Shown: piece by piece, positions 22,087-33,375 of the stretch
Numbering within the stretch: position 1 is the first letter of the stretch
Layout: every line of letters begins with the position of its first letter
Origin: Dermanyssus gallinae
Lineage: Eukaryota > Arthropoda > Arachnida > Mesostigmata > Dermanyssidae
Direction of reading: 5' to 3'
Assembly (NCBI GenBank): GCA_003439945.1
Contig: QVRM01001782.1
Coordinates: 1,839,501-1,903,500, forward strand
Length of the DNA: 64,000 nucleotides
Position numbers and translations under genes: made by a program
Notes under the pieces: model-generated
Databases searched by the model: none
Told to the model about the DNA's origin: nothing
Seen by the model: the letters and a program-made list of their open reading frames with translations, nothing else

Positions 22087-24039
22087 AAAATGAACATATC
22101 GAAAAACCTCGCTTTACGAAAAATTAAGACATCGTCATTTTTCCAAAGGGAAGCCAACAAGGATATTCCACTAGGATAGGAGCGCCCCTCTGCCGCTGCA
22201 AGAGTTAGCGGATCCCTATGCATCTGCTAGGATAAGTGGAGCGCGCCCTTCTGTGAAAGGCAATTTATCCGATGTGTGCACCTGTCAATCTTAGAAGCTA
22301 ATATTCAAACTGCATTTAGATCATTGGGAGTGACTAAGGTGGCTTGAGTCAACACTAAACATCTGAAGAGCAAGGTTGTGTCAGCAACTGAATAACACCA
22401 CCTAATATTCGCAGGCAATCACTTCTTATCGGAGGTTTGTTTGACTCTGAAGCCACGTGGGGTTGCGTTATACCGCAACCCAATGTAGTGCTGCTGTGGC
22501 CAACAACCCAAACGTTGCGTGGGGCGAGCATGAAGCCACGTAGGGTTCTTGCCCCGTTCGATTGAGCCGTATAAAATGTTAAAGCGTGTCTCTAGAATCT
22601 TTATCAAAACGGCCTGACACCCCAGTGGCATTCTACGCCCACGTGGAATACTGGTATTAAGAAAATCGAATAACCTTTAACCGCCAAAAAGTTATATTAA
22701 GGTGAGTAACGTCGCGGTAAAAGCTCACGAAGTGGACCCAAGGACAAACCTTGCACAATACCAACCGACGCACCAGTATTAAGACAAGCGCAATATAGTC
22801 AAGTAACGCAGCGAGCTACCAGTCGCATCGGCGGTCTTTGCACTTTCTTTCCTGGTGGGACGGTCGTTGAAGTGTTAAAATTGTTTATAATGATGATTGT
22901 ATTGTAATTATGTACCATCTTAAAAGTTATTGCAAAATAAACAGTTTGTCCAATATAGTCAAGTCATGTGATCGCAATCTAAATTCCTTCAATGGAACTC
23001 TAAAGGCATTATGTGAAGTTTTACACTACGTCGTTTAGCGGAGATACGACGTGTTGGTCCTCACTGAGACGTGTTTTCGGTGACCCTATATGTTATATAG
23101 TTGTTGATGATTATTCACCATTATTGGTAGATTTTCACAATATTTACGGGTTACCCCGCTATATGTTATATAAAGGAATGTCTAGAGATATACATACAGG
23201 GGTCTGAAAGAACACCTAGAAGCTTTGCTGTGCTATATAATACAAAGATTCTCTAAACGACACTATCGCAGGTATATACATTGTCACGAATATTTTCATC
23301 GTGACACCCAGGTAGAATCTATTTTCTCCAATTGTCTCGAGAACAATGTCATTAATTAATCACATACCGCGGCGTATCGCGTAATAAATAAACCCGCTAT
23401 AAGGAGGATAGCTGCGTAGTCCCTACAAAAAACGCCATCGACGTAATGGCAAAATATTCTAGTCTTTCAAAGGCAATAGCAACTCTGCTAGAAAAATGAA
23501 TACGATGTCTCGTAATGGTGGACTTACAAAAAGTGATCGTATTATGTGGTGACGTAAACTGTCCGCCTGTTGTTGACAAGCCGAGATGCTTAAGAACGGA
23601 ATCACTAAGCAACATATTGGCGACTCGCTGAATGTGGAATGTGAGGTTTCACATATAATATATTCAAAGCTGGAGTCTCGACCTTCGTCGCGCCCTCGCG
23701 GGACATTCTACAACAGATATGCCTGCTACAAGTGCTAATTCGTGTTAGGTTAGATACAACTGAAAATATACGCACCATATTGCGCTTCTTGCAAACATTA
23801 CACGACTCAAGCATATATACCTAGTAAAAATCTGTTATGAGATTATGTCTCTGTATATTTTATTAAGCAGTGGCTATAAAAAAAAGATATATATATATAC
23901 ATAACCATATGTTATATACGGGTTAGAGAACCCGTGAGTACACGTTCATGCGGAGACAATTGTAACACTCCAAAGTGCTAACATATGTTATATTGAACTC
24001 GTAACGGGGTGTAAACAATTGTTCCCCCAGCGAACGTGA
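22087..24039. other. No recognised gene
   Basis: AT-rich, short frames only. An AAAATAAACAG stretch near 22932-22945 could be a polyadenylation-like end of an old element; no partner recognised. TA at about 23887-23900. Confidence 0.35.
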
Positions 24040-24440
24040 CGACAAACTACATCAGCCCTAGGTCCAGGCCTGGTGTCGACCACCTGGACAAGGTGCCAAG
24101 CACCGCCGTGGCGTTACCACGTTGTATATCCAATGACAGCTTTTGCCGGAAAATTCACCAGCGCGTAGGTCCCCGTGCCCAATCTATCATTTGCATATCT
24201 TAGTAATAAGTCCCTCAGTAATTTTACCTGGGCCCCCTAATGTCTCAAAGACAAAGGTCGAAAATCCATAGAGTCTCCGATAGATGCATACTTCCGACAC
24301 TTATTTCTTTCTGCCTGCGAAACAGCATAACCAGCCTGGGTAGCGCCGTGACTGGCCACTGAAGGTGCTAAAGAGTCAGTCACGGTAGCGTTCCAGACGA
24401 GTGTCTTTCAATCCTCAAAGGGAGTTAAGTTTAAAAACGC
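24040..24440 (-). mobile_element. RT-RLE retroelement remnant
   Basis: The minus strand, with stops, reads KLTPFED, then TLVWNATVTDSLAPSVASHG, KCRKYASIG, DFRPLSL and, further on, EFSGKSCHWIYNVVTP. These align with the C-terminal blocks of the copy at 39907. The WDAT Asp is changed to Asn. Confidence 0.65.
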
Positions 24441-24898
24441 CATAAATAAACATAAAACATAAATATAAGCTGCTTCTTGAAGCGCAATAGCTATTTCATA
24501 AGAATCTGCAGACAAGTGCGCTACCGGGTGGGTTATCCTACATGATCAGTGTAGGATAACTTATTTCCGTCAGATGTTTGCCAGTGCCATAACCGTTACA
24601 AGCTGTGCTTCTGTGGTAATTTGGCTATGGTAAGGGCTGCTTGCTACAATTTATCGTGAAAATATATTAGCATTGTGTCCAGTATACGTGCTCTAAAAGG
24701 TGAACAGAACTAACCGTCAAATAGGCGGGCAATGTTTGAATTTGCATCTTCTTTTTTAGCCATCCGCCAAGAAAATAACACGTTTACGAGCTCAAAACGG
24801 GCCACGGGCTTCTGGAGTGACGGATTACTGGCTCCATAGATTATTGGAGCGTATGTCAATAAAATGTCCTAGCAATTCACATTTTGTTATTTGATGCA

Positions 24899-24996
24899 AG
24901 GCAGATATGTTGCCTGTGCGCGGGTTCGAGCCCCACGGTTGCACATTTGTACTTATGTGGGGGGTTAAATCTTGGCTGAGAGTCAGCTCCGAAAGG
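24899..24996 (+). repeat. tRNA-derived SINE, partial copy
   Basis: It starts before the B box (CGCGGGTTCGAGCCCC, the best B box of all copies), then TTGCACATTTGTACTTATGT, and ends in the tail GTTAAATCTTGGCTGAGAGT then CAGCTCCGAAAGG. Confidence 0.82.
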
Positions 24997-25099
24997 ATTA
25001 TTTTTAGATATGTTGCCTTGCTCGAAAAGTGGGCCTATATTAGGAACAACGTCCGCTGATACGCTGTGAAGGCACATCAACCTCAGGCTCCTCAGAAAC

Positions 25100-25940
25100 G
25101 TATTTGGAACGCCGTCCGTTGTATTCAGTTGTTAGTAATATCGCCACTTCCAGCGACAGCAGTTACACCTCGACAACAGTGGCAGCGACAGAGATGACGG
25201 TTCCGCAAGTGCGAGCCTGGACCACGAAGCCGCGCAAACCATCGAGTCAGATATCGACACGAGAGGTTGGGCAGGCCATCGACTCCAGCGATGTCAACCA
25301 GATCGAGGAGGCGGTCAATCGGCCACATCGGCGCCCGAATAGGAATGGACGCTCAGGAGTTCTACAGCCGATGTGAGCGCTCTGCTGATGTCTCTCGAAT
25401 CAAAGCGATCTCTTCTCACCAGCGATCCATCTCAAATGGAGCGGTTGGAAAAAATGAACGAATGCTTGCTTCTCACCGGTAAAGTTGAACGATTTGAGGC
25501 AGAAGTTAATGATCTACAACAGCGAATGAATGCTACAGACATCTCTATGGAATGTCATGCGTGCGACGGTCATTGAACTCTGCCAGCAACAAGATGTGAA
25601 ACTTGACGAACGCAACATCGAAGTCGCCCACCGCTGTCCCCGAACTCGTACGATCAACGGGAAAAACATTACCGACCGCTCCCAGCTTCAGGTGCGGTTT
25701 GTTTGTCGATGGAAGAAGCTTGAAGTGCGATGAAAATTCCGGGAAGTGAAGCCATGGCCGAGCGTTCTAGGCGGCTGCCAGGGAAGCAACAACAACATCT
25801 ATGCCAATGACCACCTGACACCCGCTAACGCAAGCTTACACTACCGCGTTGGTCGCCTCAAGGCCAAAAAGAACATTTCTGAGATCCGAACGTCAGACTG
25901 CCGTGTACAAATCCGTCTCAACAGCAATGTTTCCTAGCAA
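25100..25940 (+). pseudogene. LINE ORF1-like protein remnant
   Basis: Pieces in different frames: a Ser/Thr-rich head, a probable coiled coil (MERLEKMNECLLLTGKVERF, EAEVNDLQQRMNATD), then IELCQQQDVKLDERNIEVAH with RCPRT, an RRM-like LQVRFVCRWKKLEVR, and the end NDHLTPANASLHYRV with RLKAKKNISEIRTSDCRVQI. Coiled coil, RRM and a C-terminal domain ending with LTPAN...LK is the ORF1p order of many LINEs, which bind the element RNA. Confidence 0.7.
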
Positions 25941-26049
25941 GGAAGTGACAACCGACACTGGCTTCGGTGCTTTTGTCGACCGCAAATAGTCGTCACTCTA
26001 TCATGATTACATAAAAGCTAGTCAGACAATTAATTAAGGATAGAACCTG

Positions 26050-26890
26050 AGTCTTTTTACGGAATACACTGCAATATTAATGGTGCCAAGTCTCATATTC
26101 ACGGCATTGAAACGAGACTACATTTGCTTCTTTACCACCCGTCCCTAGTCGCTTTGTCGGAAACCTGTATCTCGCATCAGGAGGCAGCCGCTTTCCAGAT
26201 TAATAATTTTAACTAATTTGTTCATTGCCGGAATGAGCCGTGTGAAGGTGTGGCACTGTATATCAGAGATGATTATGTGGTGCCCGAGCGGAACGATCTC
26301 AAACTACTTCTCCCAGCACACTCTCGATGTAAAAGTATTTTTGTTGAGGTGTTTGCCGATGGTCAGAGCACGGTTGTGAGAGTATTCTACAGGCAACCGT
26401 CAGGTAGGCCCCTGGATTTCTTGTATGCACTAGAAGAATTACTTCCAAAAAATGAACAGACTAAACAAAATCTGCCTTGATGGTGCGAACATTGACTTGT
26501 TACATAGGGGCGGGCCATATGTAATTGATCTAAATGGCTTACTACACTCTTACAACTTCGGAGAGATGATTGGTCTGCCGGTTAGGGTCGTTTGTACAGA
26601 CACTGCTCATGGTCAACGTATTACTGAAACATGCATAGATAATGTTTACTGCAAGGTTCCACCCAGGCCAATTATCGCCCCCGTCGTTCTTACGACCGCC
26701 CTCTCGGACCACTTCACCTCATTTATTAGTCTAAAATCTAAGTCATCGGCGGCCAACGAGTGTCCAAAATTCAAACCTAACTGTGATCAAATAATCGCTG
26801 AACTGTCGTCGTCTGTGTGGGACGACCTATACTCGGGCTACATCACGTCAACGAGGCATTTTAATTGTTTAGAGGAAGAGTCATGTCGGC
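26050..26890 (+). pseudogene. LINE AP-like endonuclease domain
   Basis: GIHCNINGAKSHIHGIETRL then LVALSETCIS (the catalytic Glu motif), GVALYIRDDYVV, VEVFADGQSTVVRVFYRQPS, a GANIDLL segment (normally GDFN), TCIDNVYC, and TTALSDHFTSF, the SDH catalytic motif. One frameshift near 26455 and one stop near 26217 break the frame. Confidence 0.8.
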
Positions 26891-27329
26891 GGTGAAGCAC
26901 TAGATCAATAGTTCTAGGTCGAGGAACGCAGTGCGAAAAATCTGGGTGGCACCGGAATTATATACCCTTCCTAACGAAAAGAAACGGGCGCTCGCAATAC
27001 ACAGTGCTGGTCCAACAAACGATAACAAATGCAAAACTCTCGGGGCGGGGTCCTTGGGAGGCAATCCAACCTGCACTTGGAGGTGCCCAGGAGAAAAATG
27101 CACAAAGCTACAGGGAACTAGTCACAGATTCTTCTTCACTAGCTAACATCTTCAACTACTACGACGCGATATGTGTGACCAGTGACAGTGAGCTCCCTTG
27201 AGGTAAGCCATTTCCGATAACTTTCCGACGTTTGCCGAACAATTCTTTCTGCGGGCAGTCCACATTCACAAAATTCACCATCTTCTAATTTTTTTTTTTA
27301 ATTTGCTCTACTGCCCCCGAACAAATTCC

Positions 27330-28703
27330 ATTGCAGGTTCTCCGTAGGGCTGCGGACATACTCGCACTGCCTCGTGAGTATATCATCAATCTCTTAATCA
27401 TAACAGGAGTATACCCCAATGTCCTAATGCTATTCCGTGTGGTTTCATTGTTTAAAGGCGGGGGTCGTCTATGCCGGGACAGCTACGGACCTGTCAGCAT
27501 TCCCGCGCCAATATCGAAGGAGTTTGAAAAATGCATTATCAAACATTTTCGAGATTTTATCGATGGACTTAGCATCCTACCCAAGATGTCGATGGTGGTG
27601 CCTGCGATGTATTTTGTCGAAGAAATACGGAAACAAATTCAGTTAAAAAATACTTTTGCAGCGCTATTTATTGACTTTAGAAAGGCGTTGTATGCCGAAG
27701 ATCTAGACATTATTTTTCTTAAAAGCTCTACTTATCGGTCGAATTAAAACGTTATAGGGTTCGTGCGTTCATTCATCTCCGAAAGACGCCAAATTCTCTC
27801 AGTTGGGCAATTCCTTTTTCATATAGAAAATATATCAATCGGAGTGGCTCAATAAAGTATCACTGGTCTGCTTCTTAACGATATTTTAATATTCCGAAAC
27901 ATGCTAAACTAACCTAATTTGCTGACGATATAACGGCTAGATTTGTGGAAGACTGCCCTTAACAGGTTGGGGTGGTGGTTCATAAGGACATTGAGAGGCT
28001 TTCTATGGTTCAGAGAAAATGGTCTTTACATTAATTGGTCAAAAACAGAAATCGTTCATTCTAAACTCCAAGAGGCCAAACGAAAATCAATCCTGAAGCT
28101 TTTGCATGTGGTCGCACGCTTGATATACTAGTTGAAACGAAGTTCCTGGGTACTTGACAAACAACTAGCGGTCCAGACGCACGCAAAACGTGTCAGGACA
28201 TTTTTGTTTGGTGGCGTAGCCGCACTCGCAGAATCCTTCCCCGCCAATGCTTCACAGCAATGTACCACGCGTATGCATAGAGCCACCTGACATATGGTTT
28301 GGAGATGTACGGCGTGTCATATAACTCCGCTTCATCTGCTTTATAAAAGGGCGCTTCTCCTCATCAGCGCGTCTTAATAGCAACAGAACAATATAAAGAA
28401 CTCTCGGTGCTGCGTTACCATACATAACTCAATTTACCATAGTTGCCGAAATAAAACGTATTCTCCTTGGTTACCGTCTCAACCCGTTTAGCCTACTACA
28501 CTCTGCTAGAACCCAAAACACCCGAGACTCGGCATCTCACTTGCTTATTATGTGATCTCCTCGGCCACAAGATTCGGCTACAATCGAGGGATGGACTTTG
28601 CAATTTAGGTGCTACCTTGTGGAACAAGTTGCTCAGTGACATTAGGACACATATAGCATTTAGTCAACTTAAACGTGCTCTATCAACTTCTACTTGCGTC
28701 TGA
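27330..28703 (+). pseudogene. LINE reverse transcriptase and C-terminal region
   Basis: VVSLFKGGGRLCRDSYGPVS with IPAPISKEFEKCIIKHF matches the RT finger motif (normally YRPVSLL...K..E). FAALFIDFRKA is motif A with its catalytic Asp. Motif B and the YADD box are decayed. GLYINWSKTEIVH follows. Frame 28467-28703 ends with NLGATLWNKLLSDIRTHIAF then SQLKRAL, the usual LINE C-terminus. Stops and frameshifts make it inactive. Confidence 0.75.
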
Positions 28704-28711
28704 TTAAACCT

Positions 28712-28737
28712 GAACTGTGTTAACATGTACACAGTTC
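28712..28737 (+). repeat. 3' hairpin of the LINE
   Basis: GAACTGTGT-TAACATGT-ACACAGTTC: a perfect 9-bp stem just after the ORF2 stop, where LINE transcriptases often recognise a 3' stem-loop. Confidence 0.6.
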
Positions 28738-28983
28738 AAGATCAAGAATTGAAATAATACGATATACGCGCTTTGAAGGCGCCTGTATACACATATCTAC
28801 GAACGAATACTTCCTCCGTCTACGACGAATGTACGAAACGAAACGTTCTTTGCGCATACATAGTAACGGTTACAATAGTACATTCGGCCTTTTTATATAT
28901 AGATATATACTTTAGGATAAAATATCGCATTACCTAACACACTCTAGGCTTATGCTGTACTTACAATATAACGCCATATTTAT

Positions 28984-28988
<5 letters not shown>

Positions 28989-29037
<49 letters not shown>
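28989..29037. repeat. (TA)n microsatellite
   Basis: About 48 bp of TA followed by (CATA)n. Confidence 0.95.
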
Positions 29038-29041
<4 letters not shown>

Positions 29042-29274
29042 CATACATATAAATTGTTGCATCATTCGAGAGACAATTATATCTGCTCCAAAACGCGATC
29101 AAAATGTCGCGTCATAATTAATAATGAATATAAATTTTAATAGTGGAGATAATAAAAAACATTCAAGTAAAATATGTCAACGAATGACAATATCACAAGA
29201 AAAACATGTGTTTTTAAATTTTATTCGTAAAATTTATTTCAATAATTGTGCTGAATCCTCGTGCCCTAGTTAAG

Positions 29275-29645
29275 ACCACCAGACAATTTGAGGTTGATCC
29301 AATCAATCATCATCAAGAAATTGTCGTGGGTTATTTTTCCAGCCATCGCGTGTAGCATTTATGAGCTCCGGAAGTGTTGTTGGAGCTGGAGTTGTGGCTC
29401 TAACTCGTGCCTTCAGCTCATCCGACAGACCTTCGATGGGATTCAAGCTGCGACAAGACGGAGGCCAGTTCATCTTGCCTAAGGATGTTGCACCTTAAAC
29501 TATGATTCAACCGCCGCCACAGCTGACACGTTGCACAAACATTCTTTCTCGTCCAGCCACCGTTATCGTTAAGAGACATCCTGGTCTCATCCGAGAATAG
29601 AACGCGTCACCGGTGGACAGCGGTCCAACTTTCGTGATCTCGCGC
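29275..29645 (-). mobile_element. Tc1-like transposase remnant
   Basis: The minus strand reads ESWTAVHRR, then [19 protein letters not shown] (the first catalytic Asp block of Tc1), then after a deletion WPPSCRSLNPIEGLSDELKA with RVRATTPAPTTLPELINA (the third catalytic block with NPIE). The middle block with the second Asp is missing and stops interrupt. Tc1 transposases are about 340 residues; roughly 110 remain. Its right edge runs into the TA cluster. Confidence 0.8.
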
Positions 29646-29673
29646 AATATATATATACATATTTATATACATT

Positions 29674-29766
<93 letters not shown>

Positions 29767-29774
29767 TTATATAT

Positions 29775-29821
<47 letters not shown>

Positions 29822-29862
29822 GTATATAGATATGTATATATATATACATATTTATATACACA

Positions 29863-29911
<49 letters not shown>
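29646..29911. repeat. Large (TA)n cluster
   Basis: About 265 bp of TA with TACATA and TTTATA interruptions. Confidence 0.97.
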
Positions 29912-29912
<1 letters not shown>

Positions 29913-30260
29913 CATATGCCTATCTATGTCCTGTAGGGGCATATGCTCAAATGTCTGTCATTGCACAAGACGTAGCGGCCGGTCGGTTAAAGACGCAAAA
30001 GGTTCCCAATGGTCAGCTCCAAGCTGGACGTCTCACTTTCACGTCGTCGTCGTCGTTGTGGATGTCGGCGTCCTCGAGGCGGCGTCAGCTCACCGGCGCG
30101 ACGACATATTTTCTACTCATCGCAGCTAGGCCTGACCGGCGGCCACAGGGTGGATATCTAGATTACGTTGACAACGCAGAGACCCCCGAATAATAATAAT
30201 AATAGGAATTCTCACTGCTAACACTACTACTCGGTACAGTCCAGGTAAATAGCAGGGGTC

Positions 30261-30263
<3 letters not shown>

Positions 30264-30298
<35 letters not shown>
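30264..30298. repeat. (TA)n microsatellite
   Basis: TA run ending 14 bp before a MITE-like terminal repeat. Confidence 0.95.
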
Positions 30299-30299
<1 letters not shown>

Positions 30300-30311
30300 T
30301 ATACATACACA

Positions 30312-30717
30312 CAGGGTGTTCGAGAATTCGTTCAACAAACTTTGAGGTCTAGTACAACTCGGCAAAGAATAATTTTTCAGTGGAACAAAAGCGCGGAAAT
30401 GTCTTTTAATACGAGTAATTGAGCGTGAATGAAATTGAGTCGTATCTTCAGTAGAACATCCATGCTGCTTTGCCCTAACGTAGAATGTAATTCAACAGAC
30501 ACAGACTTTTCTTCGAAACACGCAGGAATGATTGGTTTGTCGATAGAATGACTGGGGCTCTGGCAATCGCTGATTTAGTGGATAAATGTTAGGTAAAAAG
30601 CTCGATACAACCATTTTTGATAATGTCGCTCTTAACCGCTCCCATTAGAAAAAAAAGATTTTTTCTTGGCTGGAGTTGCACAACACCTCAAAGTTAAGCG
30701 AATTCTGGAATACCCTG
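30312..30717. mobile_element. MITE-like element with imperfect terminal inverted repeats
   Basis: The left end CAGGGTGTTCGAGAATTCGT, then TCAACAAACTTTGAGGTCTA and GTACAACTCGG, matches the reverse complement of the right end, CAGGGTATTCCAGAATTCGC then TTAACTTTGAGGTGTTGTGC and AACTCC. Arms are about 48 bp with several mismatches; the element is about 406 bp and has no coding capacity. Related half-ends occur near 42450-42524, 43845-43890 and 44316. No target duplication is clear. Confidence 0.7.
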
Positions 30718-32900
30718 CTCATATATATGATCAAATACACCTTACGCAATTGCGTGTTTCTTGCGATAATGGTTTATTTTTATTACAGATTATATTCATA
30801 CCGATCTTTTTATATTTGCAGATTTTTTGTTTATGTTGCAACTAGTCAAAATAGAAATAAGAACTATTTATTGACGATTCAATAAATATATTTGTCCTTG
30901 CGCCCTTATCTTATAAAACCGTCGGCTAATTGCTTTTTGACGACGACATTTTCATCCAAAGGTTTGCTGCTGCCTTCAACATGTGCAGCATGGACTTGCT
31001 GTGGGCTTTCCTTGCAGTGTTTGTCACAAATTATTTGCTGACATTTAGAGAGGTCTATCTTTTGTGTGAGTTGCATCTAAAGGACAGATATCACCCCGAG
31101 CTGCGGCCATATTGTAAACCATTGCTAAATATCGTAACATCGAAGCTAGGCTTAGTTAATAATAAGTTGCCTTATTGAATCGAACTTTTAACGTCAACGT
31201 TAACAAACCAAAATATCTCAGAGGAAATCTCCAGGTTTTGATTTGCAATAATGTTACGACGTTTCTTTTATTTACAGCGCTACATTTCTACGCCGTACAA
31301 CCCTACATGTGCTAACTAGATATCGCTGGGCAATGCCTTCAGCTTCTTCAGTTTGTTGTTTACTAATTTATATATTCGTGATGTGCGGGAGACAGGTCCA
31401 CACTCTACGCGAGGCCTGTTTTCTCATTAGTCTCAAAATGCTCAAAACTAAACATTGAACTAGAATACCTTGGAACGGAATCCATCTTTATTAAACTCAA
31501 AAACGTCTTATCATCCAGCTGGAATCATGCTGACAAAAACTCAGTTCTTAAACGAGAGCTCTTGCCGTCGCATCAATACTTGGAAATAGTCCCGTGTGTC
31601 ACTGCATACACGACGGGACGCCTGGGATGCTCGGATGCTTGGGAATTGTGATACAGTTGAACCTCAGAACCAGAATCGAGCTGCCGCAAGAAATTGAATC
31701 ACCGAACATCTATCTAGCTAGATGGAATTGACGAAAGATAAACTTGTGCTCGGGTAAGCACGAGACGATCCGATACATGCGTTCCGCGTGTATTAAGTTC
31801 TGGCAGGCAAACTGTCCTATTTAACCAGGTGTGCGGCGATTCTCATACTGCAAAGGTTTAAATGGAATTTAATTTGACCGTCTGCAAGACCTTTTTTGCC
31901 CCGATAGTATACCACATAGAAGACCAGTTAAACATAAATGATTCCGCAATTTTAGGCTAGTACGCAAATTGCCTAGTGAATAAAAGTGATTAAGGGACGA
32001 TCTTTGCCCTCTGCATTGAGGAAAGCGGGGTCAAAATCATGGAACTTAAAACCAACTCAAATTAAAAATGTGATTTTGTTGTAGGCGTCAACAGTAATTG
32101 TAAGACTATATATACGTATCATTTCGTATGACAGCTAAAATGATGTCCATATTTCTTGCCTCGTAGATCGAAAGCATCTTTAAGGATACTTCCAGGGAAT
32201 ACTAGGCCTAATACTTTTCAAACGAGACTCTGGCGTATGGTTATAAGAAGACCAGCAGCGGAAAAGTCCACTCGAATTTTTTTTATTGAAGGAGACGCAA
32301 AGCGTATATAAGATCTGTTGCGGTTTTCTCGAAATAATAAGTTGGATCTTACAGCTTTCGGAATGAACACCAGGCTACAACAGGCTGTGCAATTATGATC
32401 ATATAAGGCACACTTTTCCACAAATGCTTGCATGCAAGGTAAGTGTCCCGAAAAACGTTGAGACAGTTCGTGATAACACTTATGAGGAGAGCTTCACGTA
32501 CGGTGTCTCGTAAAGAGAAATTTCTAAGGAAATCTGCTCATTTATATACTTTTGGCAAGACTCCTTATACCGTTTGTCGGCTATCCATGTGATGTCCTTC
32601 GCAGCGAGCAGCATGATCTCGAACAAAAATTACGGCCTTTGCCGTCCATTCTTGCAGATATACAGACTGGACGGTGGCTCTTTTTCTACTGCGCCTTCGT
32701 AGATCTTCGCTCCGCCCTTTAAGCTTGCACGCTTTATTTCGTTTCGTGTCCGCTTGTCAAGAAAAGCGCCTACCTTTGGTCCAATTTCCCACAAGGTAAT
32801 GTCCCAAAACGTGCTTATCACGACAAGCAAACACAAAACGAAAAAAAAACGTGCAGCGGGAAAGCTGTAAGAGCGGGAATGGCTATGGCTGTAACCTTTC

Positions 32901-32941
<41 letters not shown>

Positions 32942-33201
32942 AATTCCTAGCTATTTTGTGCATTATTATCAATTAAATTCAAACGACCCCAGGAAGTGTT
33001 CTTATCGAGAGCAGTATGTACGCATTTCGATGCGGGGTCGATGAGTCGAGCTTTTACAAATAGATCGTAGTCTTGTTGTCACGTCTGTGAAGTGTTTGCC
33101 AGAGAGCAACTCGATATGCAGATGCCAGTTTCGTCAAAGGAGTAATCTTGAGGCAGCCACTGTTGTGGTATCGATTACAAAGAGCAGGTTACAATACTTA
33201 C
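30718..33201. other. No firmly recognised gene
   Basis: Several non-repetitive frames (30930-31178 plus; 32218-32433 and 32630-32836 minus) look more protein-like than average, for example VDFSAAGLLITIRQSLV and WDITLWEIGPKVGAFLDKRT. None is recognised. The minus-strand ones could belong with the candidate exon at 33202-33368. Confidence 0.3.
32899..32938. repeat. (TA)n microsatellite
   Basis: 40 bp of alternating TA. Confidence 0.95.
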
Positions 33202-33368
33202 GAACATAAGCGTTGCAGGATTCGTGGTAAGCGACTTCTCAATCGCCATACCATCATCACCCATGCGATAGCAATACATAAAATCTTGAAATACGTGCAC
33301 AAGTTCTCGTTTCAACTTATCTAGTTTAAGCGGGAGCCTACTACCAGCAAACATCAAGAAATAAGAGT
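33202..33368 (-). CDS. Candidate exon of an unrecognised gene
   Basis: The minus strand is open between CTGGCAG (acceptor-like, weak pyrimidine tract) and TTC|GTAAGT (a consensus donor at 33201). It would encode about 55 residues, YFLMFAGSRLPLKLDKLKRE, then LVHVFQDFMYCYRMGDDGMA and IEKSLTTNPATLMF, with no low complexity. The upstream minus frame at 33391-33717 has hydrophobic stretches (VVVGTVVVSISVAVWVV, YLASILPLPVLVML). A membrane receptor such as a divergent chemoreceptor is one possibility, but I recognise no family and this is weakly supported. Confidence 0.25.
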
Positions 33369-33375
33369 CTGCCAG

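Larger units (their letters stand above)
25100..28740 (+). mobile_element. Nearly complete APE-type LINE (CR1/L2-like), inactivated
   Basis: Components in order on the plus strand: an ORF1-like protein (25100-25940), an AP-like endonuclease (26050-26890), a reverse transcriptase (27330-28130), a C-terminal region (28440-28703) and a 3' hairpin at 28712-28737. This is the layout of CR1/L2/RTE-type elements, which nick target DNA with the endonuclease and prime reverse transcription there. Several frameshifts and stops split both ORFs. No long terminal repeats, no restriction-like endonuclease. The CR1/L2 assignment is inference. Confidence 0.85.

Noticed and set aside
25104..25940. Independent host gene with a coiled coil
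   Set aside because: Its order (coiled coil, RRM-like, LTPAN...LK end) and position just before an endonuclease/RT identify it as LINE ORF1.
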